A stretch of 64,000 nucleotides of DNA from Ancylobacter vacuolatus (GCF_030813595.1 NZ_JAUSUH010000004.1:186001-250000); one strand, 5' to 3'. Shown: positions 7,015 through 13,941, counted from the stretch's first letter. The notes: a model not told the origin generated them from the sequence alone. Program-made: numbers and translations.

Positions 7015-9012
7015 ATGGCAGCGGATGAGGAACGCCTTGTCGTCTTGCTTGAGGCCCGCGTGCGGGACTTCGAGCGCAATTTCGCCCGTGCCCAGCAGAC
7101 CGCCGACAAGCGGTTCAAGGCGATCGAGGATCGGGCGAAGTCGTCGGCCACCCGGCTGAAGGCGGCCTTCGCCGGCATAGGCGGCGCGGTGTCCGGTGCA
7201 GCCGGTGCTCTCGGCGCCGCAGCGGGTATCGGCGGACTGGGGCTGGCGGGTCTTTTCGCCGGCGCGAAGACTGCCGCCGCTGACCTGGCGCAGATCGCCG
7301 CCGAAGCTCAAAAGGCCGGTGTCGCTGTAGAGGCCTTCCAAGAGCTTGGCTATGCGGCGCAAGGCGCGCTGGTGAACATCGACGCCCTGACCGATGGCGT
7401 GAAAGAGCTGCAGCTTCGTGCGGACGAGTTCATCGTCACCGGGGCGGGCGGCGGTGCGGAGGCTTTCCAGCGGCTCGGCTATACGGCGGACGATCTCAAG
7501 ACCAAGCTGCAGGATCCGGCGGCCCTGTTCGAGGAGATCATTGAAAAGCTGGGTCGGCTCGACAAGGCCTCGCAGATCCGAATCTCCGATGAGCTTTTCG
7601 GCGGAACGGGCGGCGAGCAGTTCGTGCGCCTGCTGTCGCAGGGTAACGGCTACATCGCGAGGATGCGGCAAGAGGCTCGCGACACGGGCAATGTGCTGGA
7701 TGCCGAGCTGATCCAGCGCGCTGTCGAGATCGACCGGCAGTTCGCGAAGCTGGCGACGACGGTCGGCACGCAGCTTAAGGGCGCCCTGGTCGGTGTCGTG
7801 GCGCTGATGCGCGACTTCACCGACATGTTGAACTCCACGGAAACACAGACCTCTGCCACGTTGCAGCGACGAATCGACCTGCTCACCGCTGCGGCCGAAA
7901 ACATGCGGAAATCGAGCATGGCTTTCGCTCTCGGTGGCGGGGAAGATGGCATCAAACGCCGTGAGGCCGAAGCCGCCGCGCTCCAAGCGCAGCTCGATAG
8001 CCGCCCGCCACGGGTAACGGTCAATCCTTCTGGCGTCACCGGCGGTCGGGGGGACCTCTCCAATGTCGGCGAGGCGCATGACCTGGCGAAGGCGTACGAC
8101 CAGATTGTGCAGTCCGCCGAGGGCCGCATTGCCCAGATGGCAATTGAGCAGCAAGCGCTCGGCCTGACGACTGCCGCTGCCGAGACGCTTCGTGTGAAGC
8201 AGGAGCTTCTTGCCGAGGCGCAGCGAGCCGGCATCACTCTCACCGCGGACCAGTCAGCAAAGCTTGAAGAGCTGGCCCAGCGATCGGGCGTGGCGGCGGG
8301 GGCATTCGAGCAGGCGGCGCTCTCGCAGGCTCGCCTTCAAGAGACCATGCTGCAGTTTGAAGACATCTCCTATGATGCGGTCTCGGGGTTCGTCAGCGAT
8401 CTTCGGGCGGGTGTCGACGCTGCCGACGCTCTCCAGAACTCGCTGAACCGCGTTCTCGACACGCTGATCGAGATGGCTCTTCAGGAGAGCATCAAGTCCA
8501 TCTTCTCCAGCCTTAGCGCGCCCGCCGGCGGGGCCGCCGGCGGAGGTTCGGTCGGCGGCGGGCTAATCAGCAGCATCATCGGCATGGTGGGCTCCGCCTT
8601 CGGCTTCGCCGAGGGTGGGTTCACTGGCGCGGGAGGCAAGCACCAACCGGCCGGCGTGGTCCATCGGGGCGAGTACGTCTTCAGCAAAGCGGCAGTCGGC
8701 CGGATCGGGGCGGGCAACCTCGATGCTCTTCACAAGGGTTATGCCGAAGGTGGCTATGTGGCGCCCGGCTTTGCTATCCCCCAGCCCGGTATTGGGTCCT
8801 CAAATGGCGGCTCGCAAGTCAACGTCACGGTGAACAACTCCGCCGGGGCCAAGGTCGACTTACAGCAGTCGCGCGGGCCGAATGGTGAGACAAACCTCAA
8901 GCTCCAGATCGATCGCGCCGTGGAGAGCGCGATGGTCGATCAATTCCAAGGCCGTGGCCGCGCTGCCAGAGTATTCGAGAGCGCCTACGGCGTCCGCAGG
9001 TCGACCGCGTGA
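7015..9012 (+). CDS. Phage tail tape measure protein
   Basis: A 665-residue protein. The N-terminal half has long helices typical of tape measures (RDFERNFARAQQTADKRFKAIEDRAK). A small-residue hydrophobic segment follows at about 48-90 with repeated GGAVSGAAGALGAAAGIGG-like sequence. The C-terminal third is glycine-rich (residues about 500-560) and ends with a basic tail. It sets tail length and is ejected with DNA. By this family's rule of roughly 1.5 Å per residue it implies a siphovirus tail near 100 nm. The frame is intact, so the tail core is not visibly decayed. Confidence 0.9.
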   Translation: MAADEERLVVLLEARVRDFERNFARAQQTADKRFKAIEDRAKSSATRLKAAFAGIGGAVSGAAGALGAAAGIGGLGLAGLFAGAKTAAADLAQIAAEAQKAGVAVEAFQELGYAAQGALVNIDALTDGVKELQLRADEFIVTGAGGGAEAFQRLGYTADDLKTKLQDPAALFEEIIEKLGRLDKASQIRISDELFGGTGGEQFVRLLSQGNGYIARMRQEARDTGNVLDAELIQRAVEIDRQFAKLATTVGTQLKGALVGVVALMRDFTDMLNSTETQTSATLQRRIDLLTAAAENMRKSSMAFALGGGEDGIKRREAEAAALQAQLDSRPPRVTVNPSGVTGGRGDLSNVGEAHDLAKAYDQIVQSAEGRIAQMAIEQQALGLTTAAAETLRVKQELLAEAQRAGITLTADQSAKLEELAQRSGVAAGAFEQAALSQARLQETMLQFEDISYDAVSGFVSDLRAGVDAADALQNSLNRVLDTLIEMALQESIKSIFSSLSAPAGGAAGGGSVGGGLISSIIGMVGSAFGFAEGGFTGAGGKHQPAGVVHRGEYVFSKAAVGRIGAGNLDALHKGYAEGGYVAPGFAIPQPGIGSSNGGSQVNVTVNNSAGAKVDLQQSRGPNGETNLKLQIDRAVESAMVDQFQGRGRAARVFESAYGVRRSTA

Positions 9013-9584
9013 GCCGGCGCGCACCTCAGCGGCACCGTCTGAACCGCGATCGGGAGAAGGTTGTCCGCGAGAGGATTGCCGCTCTCATGACCAAGGCGGA
9101 ACCGACGCCCTTTGCCGCTGAAGGTCCCTGCCGGGCTGGCGTCCGCTCCGCTCTCTGCCTTCAGGGCTGGCCTTGGCACGATGCCGATCGTGCGGCCTCC
9201 GAGGTGGTGGGAGCGGCCCTCAGGATCGTGGGCACGGTGCGCCCGACTTGGCAACAGGGCCAGCCGGAATGGACGCAGGACGGCATCATGGCTGTCGAAT
9301 ACGTGTGTTGCCGCAACTGCTCCCGGCCGCTTGAGGCGGGTCACTACAAGTTTTGCAGCAGCACCTGCCTTCAGGCTTACCGATGGAGACACGATGGGAG
9401 GTGGTTGGATGAACATTACCTCGCACAGCGCGCCGCAGCTAAAGCAGCACGGCTGGAGCGGCGGCCCATCTTCGCCTGCGAGCATTGCGGAACAGGCTTC
9501 AAATCCAAGTATGACCGCCAGAAATTCTGCTGCGCATCCTGTGCCCAGCTTGCCCAGAAGGTCTACTGCGCCAGTGTGTCTTGA
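9009..9584 (+). CDS. Zinc-ribbon protein, part 1 (two CxxC...CxxxC modules)
   Basis: A 191-residue protein starting at GTG in a GTGA overlap with the tape measure. The first 90 residues are basic and not recognised. Two zinc-ribbon modules follow: Cys101/104/116/120 and Cys157/160/174/178, the second with the pattern CEHC-x13-C-x3-C. The same module repeats three more times in the overlapping downstream gene in the +1 frame, so the two may be halves of one protein separated by a frameshift. It occupies the place where distal tail genes are expected. The function is unknown; DNA or RNA binding is possible. Confidence 0.7.
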   Translation: MSRRAPQRHRLNRDREKVVRERIAALMTKAEPTPFAAEGPCRAGVRSALCLQGWPWHDADRAASEVVGAALRIVGTVRPTWQQGQPEWTQDGIMAVEYVCCRNCSRPLEAGHYKFCSSTCLQAYRWRHDGRWLDEHYLAQRAAAKAARLERRPIFACEHCGTGFKSKYDRQKFCCASCAQLAQKVYCASVS

Positions 9585-10011
9585 GGCGCTGGCCGGTGAA
9601 GTCTGCCTTCGCTGCGGGAAGCCCTTCGAGCCCCGCGCCACCAATCATCTTTTCTGTTCGAAAGTGTGCCAGGCGGAAGCTCACAGCGGCTTGCCCGTGG
9701 TCCTGCCGTCCACCGATCTAGGCAGGTTTCCGGAGGCAAGCTGCGCCTGGTGCGGCGGCAGCTTCCTGCTTAGGAAGGAGGACCAGAAATATTGCAGCCG
9801 GCGTTGCAACGCCACGGCGTTGCGAGATCGGGCTATCAAGAAAAGGCACGCCCAACTGGCGGCGCAACTAAGGTGTGTCGATTGTGGAGGGGCGCTGTCT
9901 CGCCCGACGCGAAAGAGCTGCAAGCGTTGCCCGGCCTGCAATGATCGGCACTGGAGGGCTTACCGCATCGAATACTGCCGTCGGTGGCGCGGGGCGCAGC
10001 GCTCTGTTTGA
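9574..10011 (+). CDS. Zinc-ribbon protein, part 2 (three modules)
   Basis: A 145-residue reading from GTG 9574, which overlaps the end of the previous gene by 11 bases in the +1 frame. Modules are Cys11/14/28/32, Cys57/60/74/78 and Cys101/104/116/119/122. Modules 3 and 4 share the exact spacing CxxC-x13-C-x3-C with module 2 of the upstream gene. An in-frame ATG at 9511 is an alternative start. No ribosome site is convincing, which favours either coupled re-initiation or a broken fusion. It ends in a basic tail. No enzyme domain is visible. Confidence 0.65.
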   Translation: MCLEALAGEVCLRCGKPFEPRATNHLFCSKVCQAEAHSGLPVVLPSTDLGRFPEASCAWCGGSFLLRKEDQKYCSRRCNATALRDRAIKKRHAQLAAQLRCVDCGGALSRPTRKSCKRCPACNDRHWRAYRIEYCRRWRGAQRSV

Positions 10012-10032
10012 TGCGTTTCAGAGACAGGCGCA

Positions 10033-10236
10033 TCAACTGACGTTGTCGAGCGTGAACGTGTTCTCCGGCTCGCCTTCGGCAATCACAGCATCAAGCGCCT
10101 GAATGGCGAGTTGTACCTGCGCTATTTTCTCAAGCCGCTCGTAATTGAAAGCGTGGTGGATCCAATGCGCCTCCTTCCTACGACGTTCTGCCAGCTCTTC
10201 ACGCAGCTTTTTCAAATCTTCAATCGTTTCAGTCAT
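10033..10236 (-). CDS. Small helical prophage protein
   Basis: A 67-residue protein starting MTETIEDLKKLREELAERR. It is charged and predicted to be two amphipathic helices (about residues 3-24 and 32-52), which suggests a coiled-coil dimer. GGGGAAG lies a few bases before the ATG. It is the last gene of a minus-strand block running from about 11,889 to 10,033, opposite to the late genes and the integrase. The family is unknown to me; the coding call rests on the start site and ordered composition. Confidence 0.65.
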   Translation of the reverse strand: MTETIEDLKKLREELAERRRKEAHWIHHAFNYERLEKIAQVQLAIQALDAVIAEGEPENTFTLDNVS

Positions 10237-10418
10237 TTTCTTCCCCGAGTCTTGACCGAGTTTTCTGCAACGTTAGCAGCCCAAGAACCAGTGTCGAGTC
10301 AGCGTGTAACCTTCCGCCTCACCAGAGCTCGAACCAATCCGCTGTCGGCAGGCCTGACAGCCGGCGACGGGGGCCTACCCGGCGCGGGTTGTGGCGCCGG
10401 GTCGCTGCACGCCTCGAT

Positions 10419-10574
10419 CTACTCGACCGCAGACAACGGTATCCTGAGCAGCCGACCGCCAAGGCGGAAGTGCTTCAGTCGCCCGGCGCGGATCATGTTG
10501 CGCACGGTTCGCTCGGAGCACCCCCAGCGCTCGGCGACATGCTTTGGCAGAAGCGGGCGCGGTGGCAGATTCAT
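10419..10574 (-). CDS. Short helix-turn-helix (excisionase-like) DNA-binding protein
   Basis: A 51-residue reading that matches the excisionase-type HTH: LLPKHVAERWGCSERTVRN is the helix-turn-helix, then MIRAGRLKHFRLGG and RLLRIPLSAVE as the winged strand. Translation ends at TAG 10419-10421. It is shorter than usual (60-80 residues), and the reading continues in frame after that TAG, so the gene could be truncated by a nonsense change. ATG 10574 has GGGAG upstream; an in-frame ATG at 10595 is an alternative. It probably controls integration/excision or early transcription. Confidence 0.65.
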   Translation of the reverse strand: MNLPPRPLLPKHVAERWGCSERTVRNMIRAGRLKHFRLGGRLLRIPLSAVE

Positions 10575-10615
10575 GCCTTGAACTCCCAGTGACATGGTAC
10601 GAATTACGTCCGATG

Positions 10616-10924
10616 TCAGCGGCCCTCCAAGACCTTGCCGTCGACTGCGACGCGCATGGTATGCCCAGCCTCAAACACGCACACAGCAGAACTCAATTTG
10701 TCGCCGTGGATGAAGGCCCCCTGGACCTTGCCGTTGTATACGTCGCCTGCAACTCCCAGCGCTGACACCTCTCTGCCGCTGAGATGATATCCCGTCAGTG
10801 CCTCGATATGGTGCTCGCACTCCAGCTTGGCGGCGGTCACAGGGTCGATGCCGCGCAGCAACAACCATCCGCAGATGCCGGCGCTGACGACTGCAAGAGT
10901 GGTCACATACCGATTGAGCTTCAT
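10616..10924 (-). CDS. Small membrane-anchored prophage protein
   Basis: A 102-residue protein. ATG 10924 has a strong GGGGGA site 5 bases upstream. Residues about 5-24 (YVTTLAVVSAGICGWLLL) form one hydrophobic segment serving as signal or N-terminal anchor. The remaining 75 residues would lie outside the cytoplasmic membrane and hold two cysteines (in LECEHHIEAL and AVCVFEAG), which could pair. I do not recognise the family. Small envelope proteins expressed from prophages are often superinfection-exclusion or fitness factors; that role is only a suggestion here. Confidence 0.65.
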   Translation of the reverse strand: MKLNRYVTTLAVVSAGICGWLLLRGIDPVTAAKLECEHHIEALTGYHLSGREVSALGVAGDVYNGKVQGAFIHGDKLSSAVCVFEAGHTMRVAVDGKVLEGR

Positions 10925-10968
10925 ATCGTCCCCCGGCAGATTGTGTACCACAACACGTGCGGGTTGCA

Positions 10969-11292
10969 TCAGCCCTTGATTTGACGCAACTCCCGCAGGA
11001 CTTTCTCGTAGGCCTCTGCTGAGTGTTTGGCTTGCAGTGGCGGCCATGCCTTCGGATCATAAGCTTGCCTGGGCCTTGCTGCCCGTGGCTCTCGTGCCGG
11101 CGTCTCCGGGGTCGATATCGCCTTCAGCCAGCTGCGAAGAGTGTTCTCGTCAAAGGTCCAGAGCCCGCCGATCTTGGCGGCGCCGGGTAGCTCCCCCTTA
11201 GCTGCGAGCGATTGCACAGCGCGGACGGATATCCCGAGGATTCCCGCCGCTTCGTGCGCCCTAACGCGCTCCCGCAAAGCTGGTTGCTGCAT
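10969..11292 (-). CDS. Helix-turn-helix (MerR/excisionase-like) DNA-binding protein
   Basis: A 107-residue protein. Residues about 8-50 carry the excisionase-type HTH: RVRAHEAAGILGISVRAVQ, then GELPGAAKIGGLWTFDENTLRSWL. A proline/arginine-rich linker and a C-terminal helix with YEKVLRELRQIK follow. ATG 11292 has GGAG about 7 bases upstream; an in-frame GTG at 11298 is an alternative. This is one of three such HTH proteins in the element, and the best formed. It could be the excision factor or a repressor. Confidence 0.75.
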   Translation of the reverse strand: MQQPALRERVRAHEAAGILGISVRAVQSLAAKGELPGAAKIGGLWTFDENTLRSWLKAISTPETPAREPRAARPRQAYDPKAWPPLQAKHSAEAYEKVLRELRQIKG

Positions 11293-11421
11293 CTTCACGC
11301 TCCACGCCGGTCAAGCTCGAGGAGCGTGCCCCAACGCGCGCGACCTCGCATCACTCTTGACGGGAGGGGGAGACCATCAAGTCGGCTCTGCCGCGCGGGC
11401 AAATCGAGATAGCGTCTAAGC

Positions 11422-11889
11422 CTATCTGAGAAATGCCGCGATCAGTCGCTTTAGCTCGACTCTGACGGCTGGCCCAAACTTTTCCCCACGGGGAATGATC
11501 TCGACCGGGCGGGGAAGCGCCGGAGGTACGGCCTTCCATTTCCACTCTTGGCGCGACAGCTCCATTTGGGCGAAACAATCATCGTCCGGCACGCTATTGG
11601 CTGACCCTTGGTCGAGCCTAGATATTGTGATGGTGGCCGAGGGGTAGACTAGTTGATTTCCGTCCAATCGTCCTAGATCGCTCTTTAATTCGACCTTGCC
11701 ATTTTGCGGACGAAGGGCGGCATCCGCCTCGTTGACGATTGGCCTCAGTAATTTTGTTAATTCATCATTTGCTTGTTCGATTCGCGTTAGTTCAACTTCC
11801 CTTCGGTCTTGTTCGGCCTTCTGTTTTTCGGTCCGCTTTTGCTGATTTGCCTTCATTGTTTCTCTTACAAAGTCGTCAAACTCCGACAT
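11422..11889 (-). CDS. Protein of unknown function with coiled-coil N-terminus
   Basis: A 155-residue protein with an excellent GGAGGAG site 4 bases before ATG 11889. Residues 1-70 are highly charged and helical (MKANQQKRTEKQKAEQDRRE and onward), a likely coiled coil. The rest is beta-rich, with VELKSDLGRLDGNQLVYPSA. Codon use is visibly poorer in GC than all neighbours, with runs of T and A, which suggests recent acquisition. No motif is recognised. It lies at the head of the minus-strand prophage block, in the place where repressors or accessory genes are often found. Confidence 0.65.
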   Translation of the reverse strand: MSEFDDFVRETMKANQQKRTEKQKAEQDRREVELTRIEQANDELTKLLRPIVNEADAALRPQNGKVELKSDLGRLDGNQLVYPSATITISRLDQGSANSVPDDDCFAQMELSRQEWKWKAVPPALPRPVEIIPRGEKFGPAVRVELKRLIAAFLR

Positions 11890-12360
11890 ATTCTCCTCCA
11901 ATCCCATTGCATCCTTAGAAGGTGAGCGTGTCGAGATCGGCCTACATCGGCTGAAGCAATGCCACTGCTCTTCGGGTCGAGATAGGGTTGCACGGCCTTC
12001 GGCTACCAGCAAGCGCGCGCGTTCGCATCCCTCTTGGCGAGAGGGGCGAAGCAGCGCATAAATGGGATTGGGCGTGACAACCCGGACCTGAGATAGACCG
12101 CACCATCCTTTGGCGAGGATGCTGCCGGACCCTTGGCGGGGAACGGCGGCGGTCGAAACGCATCTCCCTTTTCAGGGAGAGCAACGGACGAGCTTGGCGG
12201 CTCGGCTCCGAACCGGAACATATTGTCCGGGGTCGGGCGTGCTGTCCAGAGGGGCAACCCTTAAAAGCGTCCGGCCAGTCTCTCAGGCTGGTTGTCACCC
12301 CCCGGATGCCGACTCCGTCCGTCGGCACGGCCGTGACAAGCCGAAACCTGAGAACGAACC
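11890..12360. other. Intergenic region between divergent prophage genes
   Basis: These 471 bases separate the minus gene starting at 11889 from the plus gene at 12361. The part from 12029 on is rich in short stem-loops, described separately. The part 11890-12028 probably holds the promoter of the minus-strand block; I see no clear -35/-10 pair. Open frames crossing the region have no ribosome site and no familiar sequence. Confidence 0.6.
12029..12327 (+). ncRNA. Candidate structured leader RNA with repeated TTGGCG hairpin loops
   Basis: Four hairpins present the same loop TTGGCG on different stems: CCCTC/GAGGG (12029-12045), CATCCT/AGGATG (12104-12121), a weak CCC/GGG (12130-12141) and CGAGC/GCTCG (12189-12204). 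A seven-pair hairpin with loop TTTC lies at 12163-12180, and TGCCGAC/GTCGGCA lies at 12307-12327. Changing stems with a constant loop is the mark of selected RNA structure. It ends about 30 bases before the start of the gene at 12361, so a leader/attenuator or a protein-binding decoy RNA is possible. The strand is inferred from that gene. Confidence 0.42.
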
Positions 12361-12744
12361 ATGTACCTCGATAGCGCCTATGGCGGCCCTGCGCCGTCAC
12401 CACGCCGCGATCGCCAAGCGATGTGGCACGACCTCACTGACATCATCGAGCGCGCCATGGCAGCGCTGGACGCCCTGGACGGCGACACCGACCGGGAACC
12501 AGATGAAGAATACGAGCACGACGGCGCCGAGCCGGACAGCGACGGCGAGCCGAGCCTCGGCGCCCCGGAAGCCGTCATGGCTGATATGACATGGCGGGGC
12601 GCGGACGGCCTGCCGCAGGTCTACCGCATGACCGGCTCGCAAATTGGATGGGCAGCGGGCGCCAGCGACGACGGCGAGGACGGCGACGACAACGGCATAG
12701 CCGACGACGGCGGGCTTCGTGAGCAGTGCGGGGACGCAGAATGA
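12361..12744 (+). CDS. Acidic conserved hypothetical protein
   Basis: A 127-residue protein, strongly acidic, with the sequence DIIERAMAALDALDGDTDREPD followed by EPSLGAPEA and a C-terminal WAAGASDDGEDGDDNGIADDGG stretch. I recognise it as a small protein found in many alphaproteobacterial prophages and islands, of unknown function. There are no membrane or metal-binding motifs. It overlaps the next gene by ATGA at 12741, so the two are co-translated. The hairpin-rich leader lies directly upstream. Confidence 0.7.
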   Translation: MYLDSAYGGPAPSPRRDRQAMWHDLTDIIERAMAALDALDGDTDREPDEEYEHDGAEPDSDGEPSLGAPEAVMADMTWRGADGLPQVYRMTGSQIGWAAGASDDGEDGDDNGIADDGGLREQCGDAE

Positions 12745-13202
12745 ACCGGCGCGCCCTTCTCACCGGCGGGAGCGCACTTGCCTTCTGTGCCCTCCCTCAG
12801 CCCGCCAGCGCGGTCTGCGCGCTTCCTGCTCCAGAGCACCCCATGATCCGCGCCCGGCGGCTGGCGTGGGAGCTAGCCGACACGATGAACGACTATGAGG
12901 GCGGCGAATGGCACGCCGTCGTGCATCCGTCGCGGTCAGTACATCCCGTCGCGTTTTTCATGACGGACCTGCAGCGGACGCCCGAAGAGCGGATCGAGCG
13001 CGCGCTCGCCACCATCAAGGCAGCGCTTGCCGAGAAATACCCGGCTCACTTCATCACCAGCTCTGCCGACATGGGAAACCACACGGCGGGTGTCGTGGTC
13101 GCGGCCTCGCGCTTGGCCGATGATCGGGCGCAATGGTGGTTGCGCAATGGGTCGTTGCTGGCGGCGGATGCCGGCAACCTGCCGAACGCCTCGCCGAGCT
13201 AA
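12741..13202 (+). CDS. Exported protein with Tat-type signal, unknown function
   Basis: A 153-residue protein whose N-terminus MNRRALLTGGSALAFCALPQ is a twin-arginine-like signal (RR at 3-4, hydrophobic core, then AS-A cleavage near 24). The mature part has the segment IRARRLAWELADTMNDYEGG and a Trp/Asp pair HAVVHPSRSVHPVAFF, and ends with MGNHTAGVVVAASR. No enzyme family is recognised. It starts in an ATGA overlap with the acidic protein and is followed by a strong hairpin. It is a probable prophage cargo gene acting in the periplasm. Confidence 0.7.
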   Translation: MNRRALLTGGSALAFCALPQPASAVCALPAPEHPMIRARRLAWELADTMNDYEGGEWHAVVHPSRSVHPVAFFMTDLQRTPEERIERALATIKAALAEKYPAHFITSSADMGNHTAGVVVAASRLADDRAQWWLRNGSLLAADAGNLPNASPS

Positions 13203-13211
13203 TGCCAGATC

Positions 13212-13240
13212 GCCCGGCGGTACGAAACGTACTGCCGGGC
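13212..13240 (+). terminator. Strong stem-loop after exported-protein gene
   Basis: A 13-pair stem with one G-U pair and a 3-base AAA loop begins 9 bases after the stop codon at 13202. No clear T-tract follows, so it may stabilise the mRNA end rather than terminate. Confidence 0.5.
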
Positions 13241-13659
13241 CTTCGGCCGTTGGGTTTGTCACAAACTGAGGCAAAACCCTCTTGTCAGGACTATGCACTT
13301 TGGTGTTCTCTATATGTCCCCGGCGGCGCTCATTGCCGTTGAAGCTGCGGCATCTGTGTTCCCAGCTTCGCTATGGCTCAACAATCCCGAGGCCCCGATG
13401 GGGCGGCAATCATACATTCTGTGCGTTGCTTCGCGTGGCCGCGACGGCCTCGCCATGCATTCGCGTGTCAAGACAAATCACGCAGTACACAGGCCTTCCA
13501 CACCCTCTTTCTTTCAAGAAGGTTCAAGTGTTTGCGGTGGGATTCCATGGCGCGCCTAATGTTCGCGCGATGTTCCATTAAGGAACGGCCAGGACGGGGA
13601 GCCGATGCTTGCCGGCGACGCTCCCCGTCCCGTTCATCAAACCCAGCTATGGAGTGAGC
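13241..13659. other. Non-coding stretch upstream of HTH gene
   Basis: These 419 bases contain open frames in all three plus-strand frames, but none has a ribosome site or familiar sequence. Composition is more balanced than in surrounding genes. The only clear structures are the hairpin at 13592-13630 and a small GTTCC/GGAAC hairpin at 13572-13586. A degraded gene is possible. Confidence 0.5.
13592..13630. repeat. 11-bp inverted repeat before HTH gene
   Basis: GGACGGGGAGC at 13592-13602 is the exact complement of GCTCCCCGTCC at 13620-13630, with a 17-base spacer. It lies 29 bases before the ATG of the HTH protein. It could be an operator for that protein, an RNA hairpin in its leader, or a terminator for transcription entering from the left. 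Confidence 0.55.
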
Positions 13660-13938
13660 ATGACGGATAACCATATTGCCCCCTTGAGCCGTGAAGGCAA
13701 CGCTCTTGTTGCGCCTTCTTGCACCGAACGGCCGGCGCAGGTTGCGGCCCCTGCCGGGGACGACGAAGTCATTCGCGGATCTGCAGCGATCGCCCACGCC
13801 TTCGGCTGGTCAAGGTCGACCCTGAACCGGATGAAGGCACGCCTTCCGCTTCGCAAAGGATGCACGGGCGGCAAGACCTCGCCGCTCGAAATCGACCGCA
13901 GGGACGTCGAGGCGTTCAAGCGGGCGCGAAGGGGTTGA
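13660..13938 (+). CDS. Helix-turn-helix prophage regulator (excisionase-like)
   Basis: A 92-residue protein. The C-terminal half carries an HTH of the AlpA/excisionase type: IRGSAAIAHAFGWSRSTLNR, followed by KTSPLEIDRRDVEAFKRA. The first 40 residues are unordered. It is 3 bases upstream of the next small gene and about 190 bases before the integrase, all in the same direction, so it likely belongs to the integration module as recombination directionality factor or regulator. An in-frame upstream ATG at 13609 lies within the inverted repeat and lacks support. Confidence 0.72.
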   Translation: MTDNHIAPLSREGNALVAPSCTERPAQVAAPAGDDEVIRGSAAIAHAFGWSRSTLNRMKARLPLRKGCTGGKTSPLEIDRRDVEAFKRARRG

Positions 13939-13941
13939 GCC

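Noticed and set aside
9112..9573. Long 5' extension of the second zinc-ribbon ORF
   Set aside because: Before about 9510 the frame reads as a shadow of the first ORF (Arg/Pro/Ser-rich, no Cys modules); only the part from 9511 or 9574 looks coding.
13282..13657. Three overlapping open frames of 88-99 codons before the HTH gene
   Set aside because: None has a ribosome site, family motif or ordered composition; the region is reported as non-coding.
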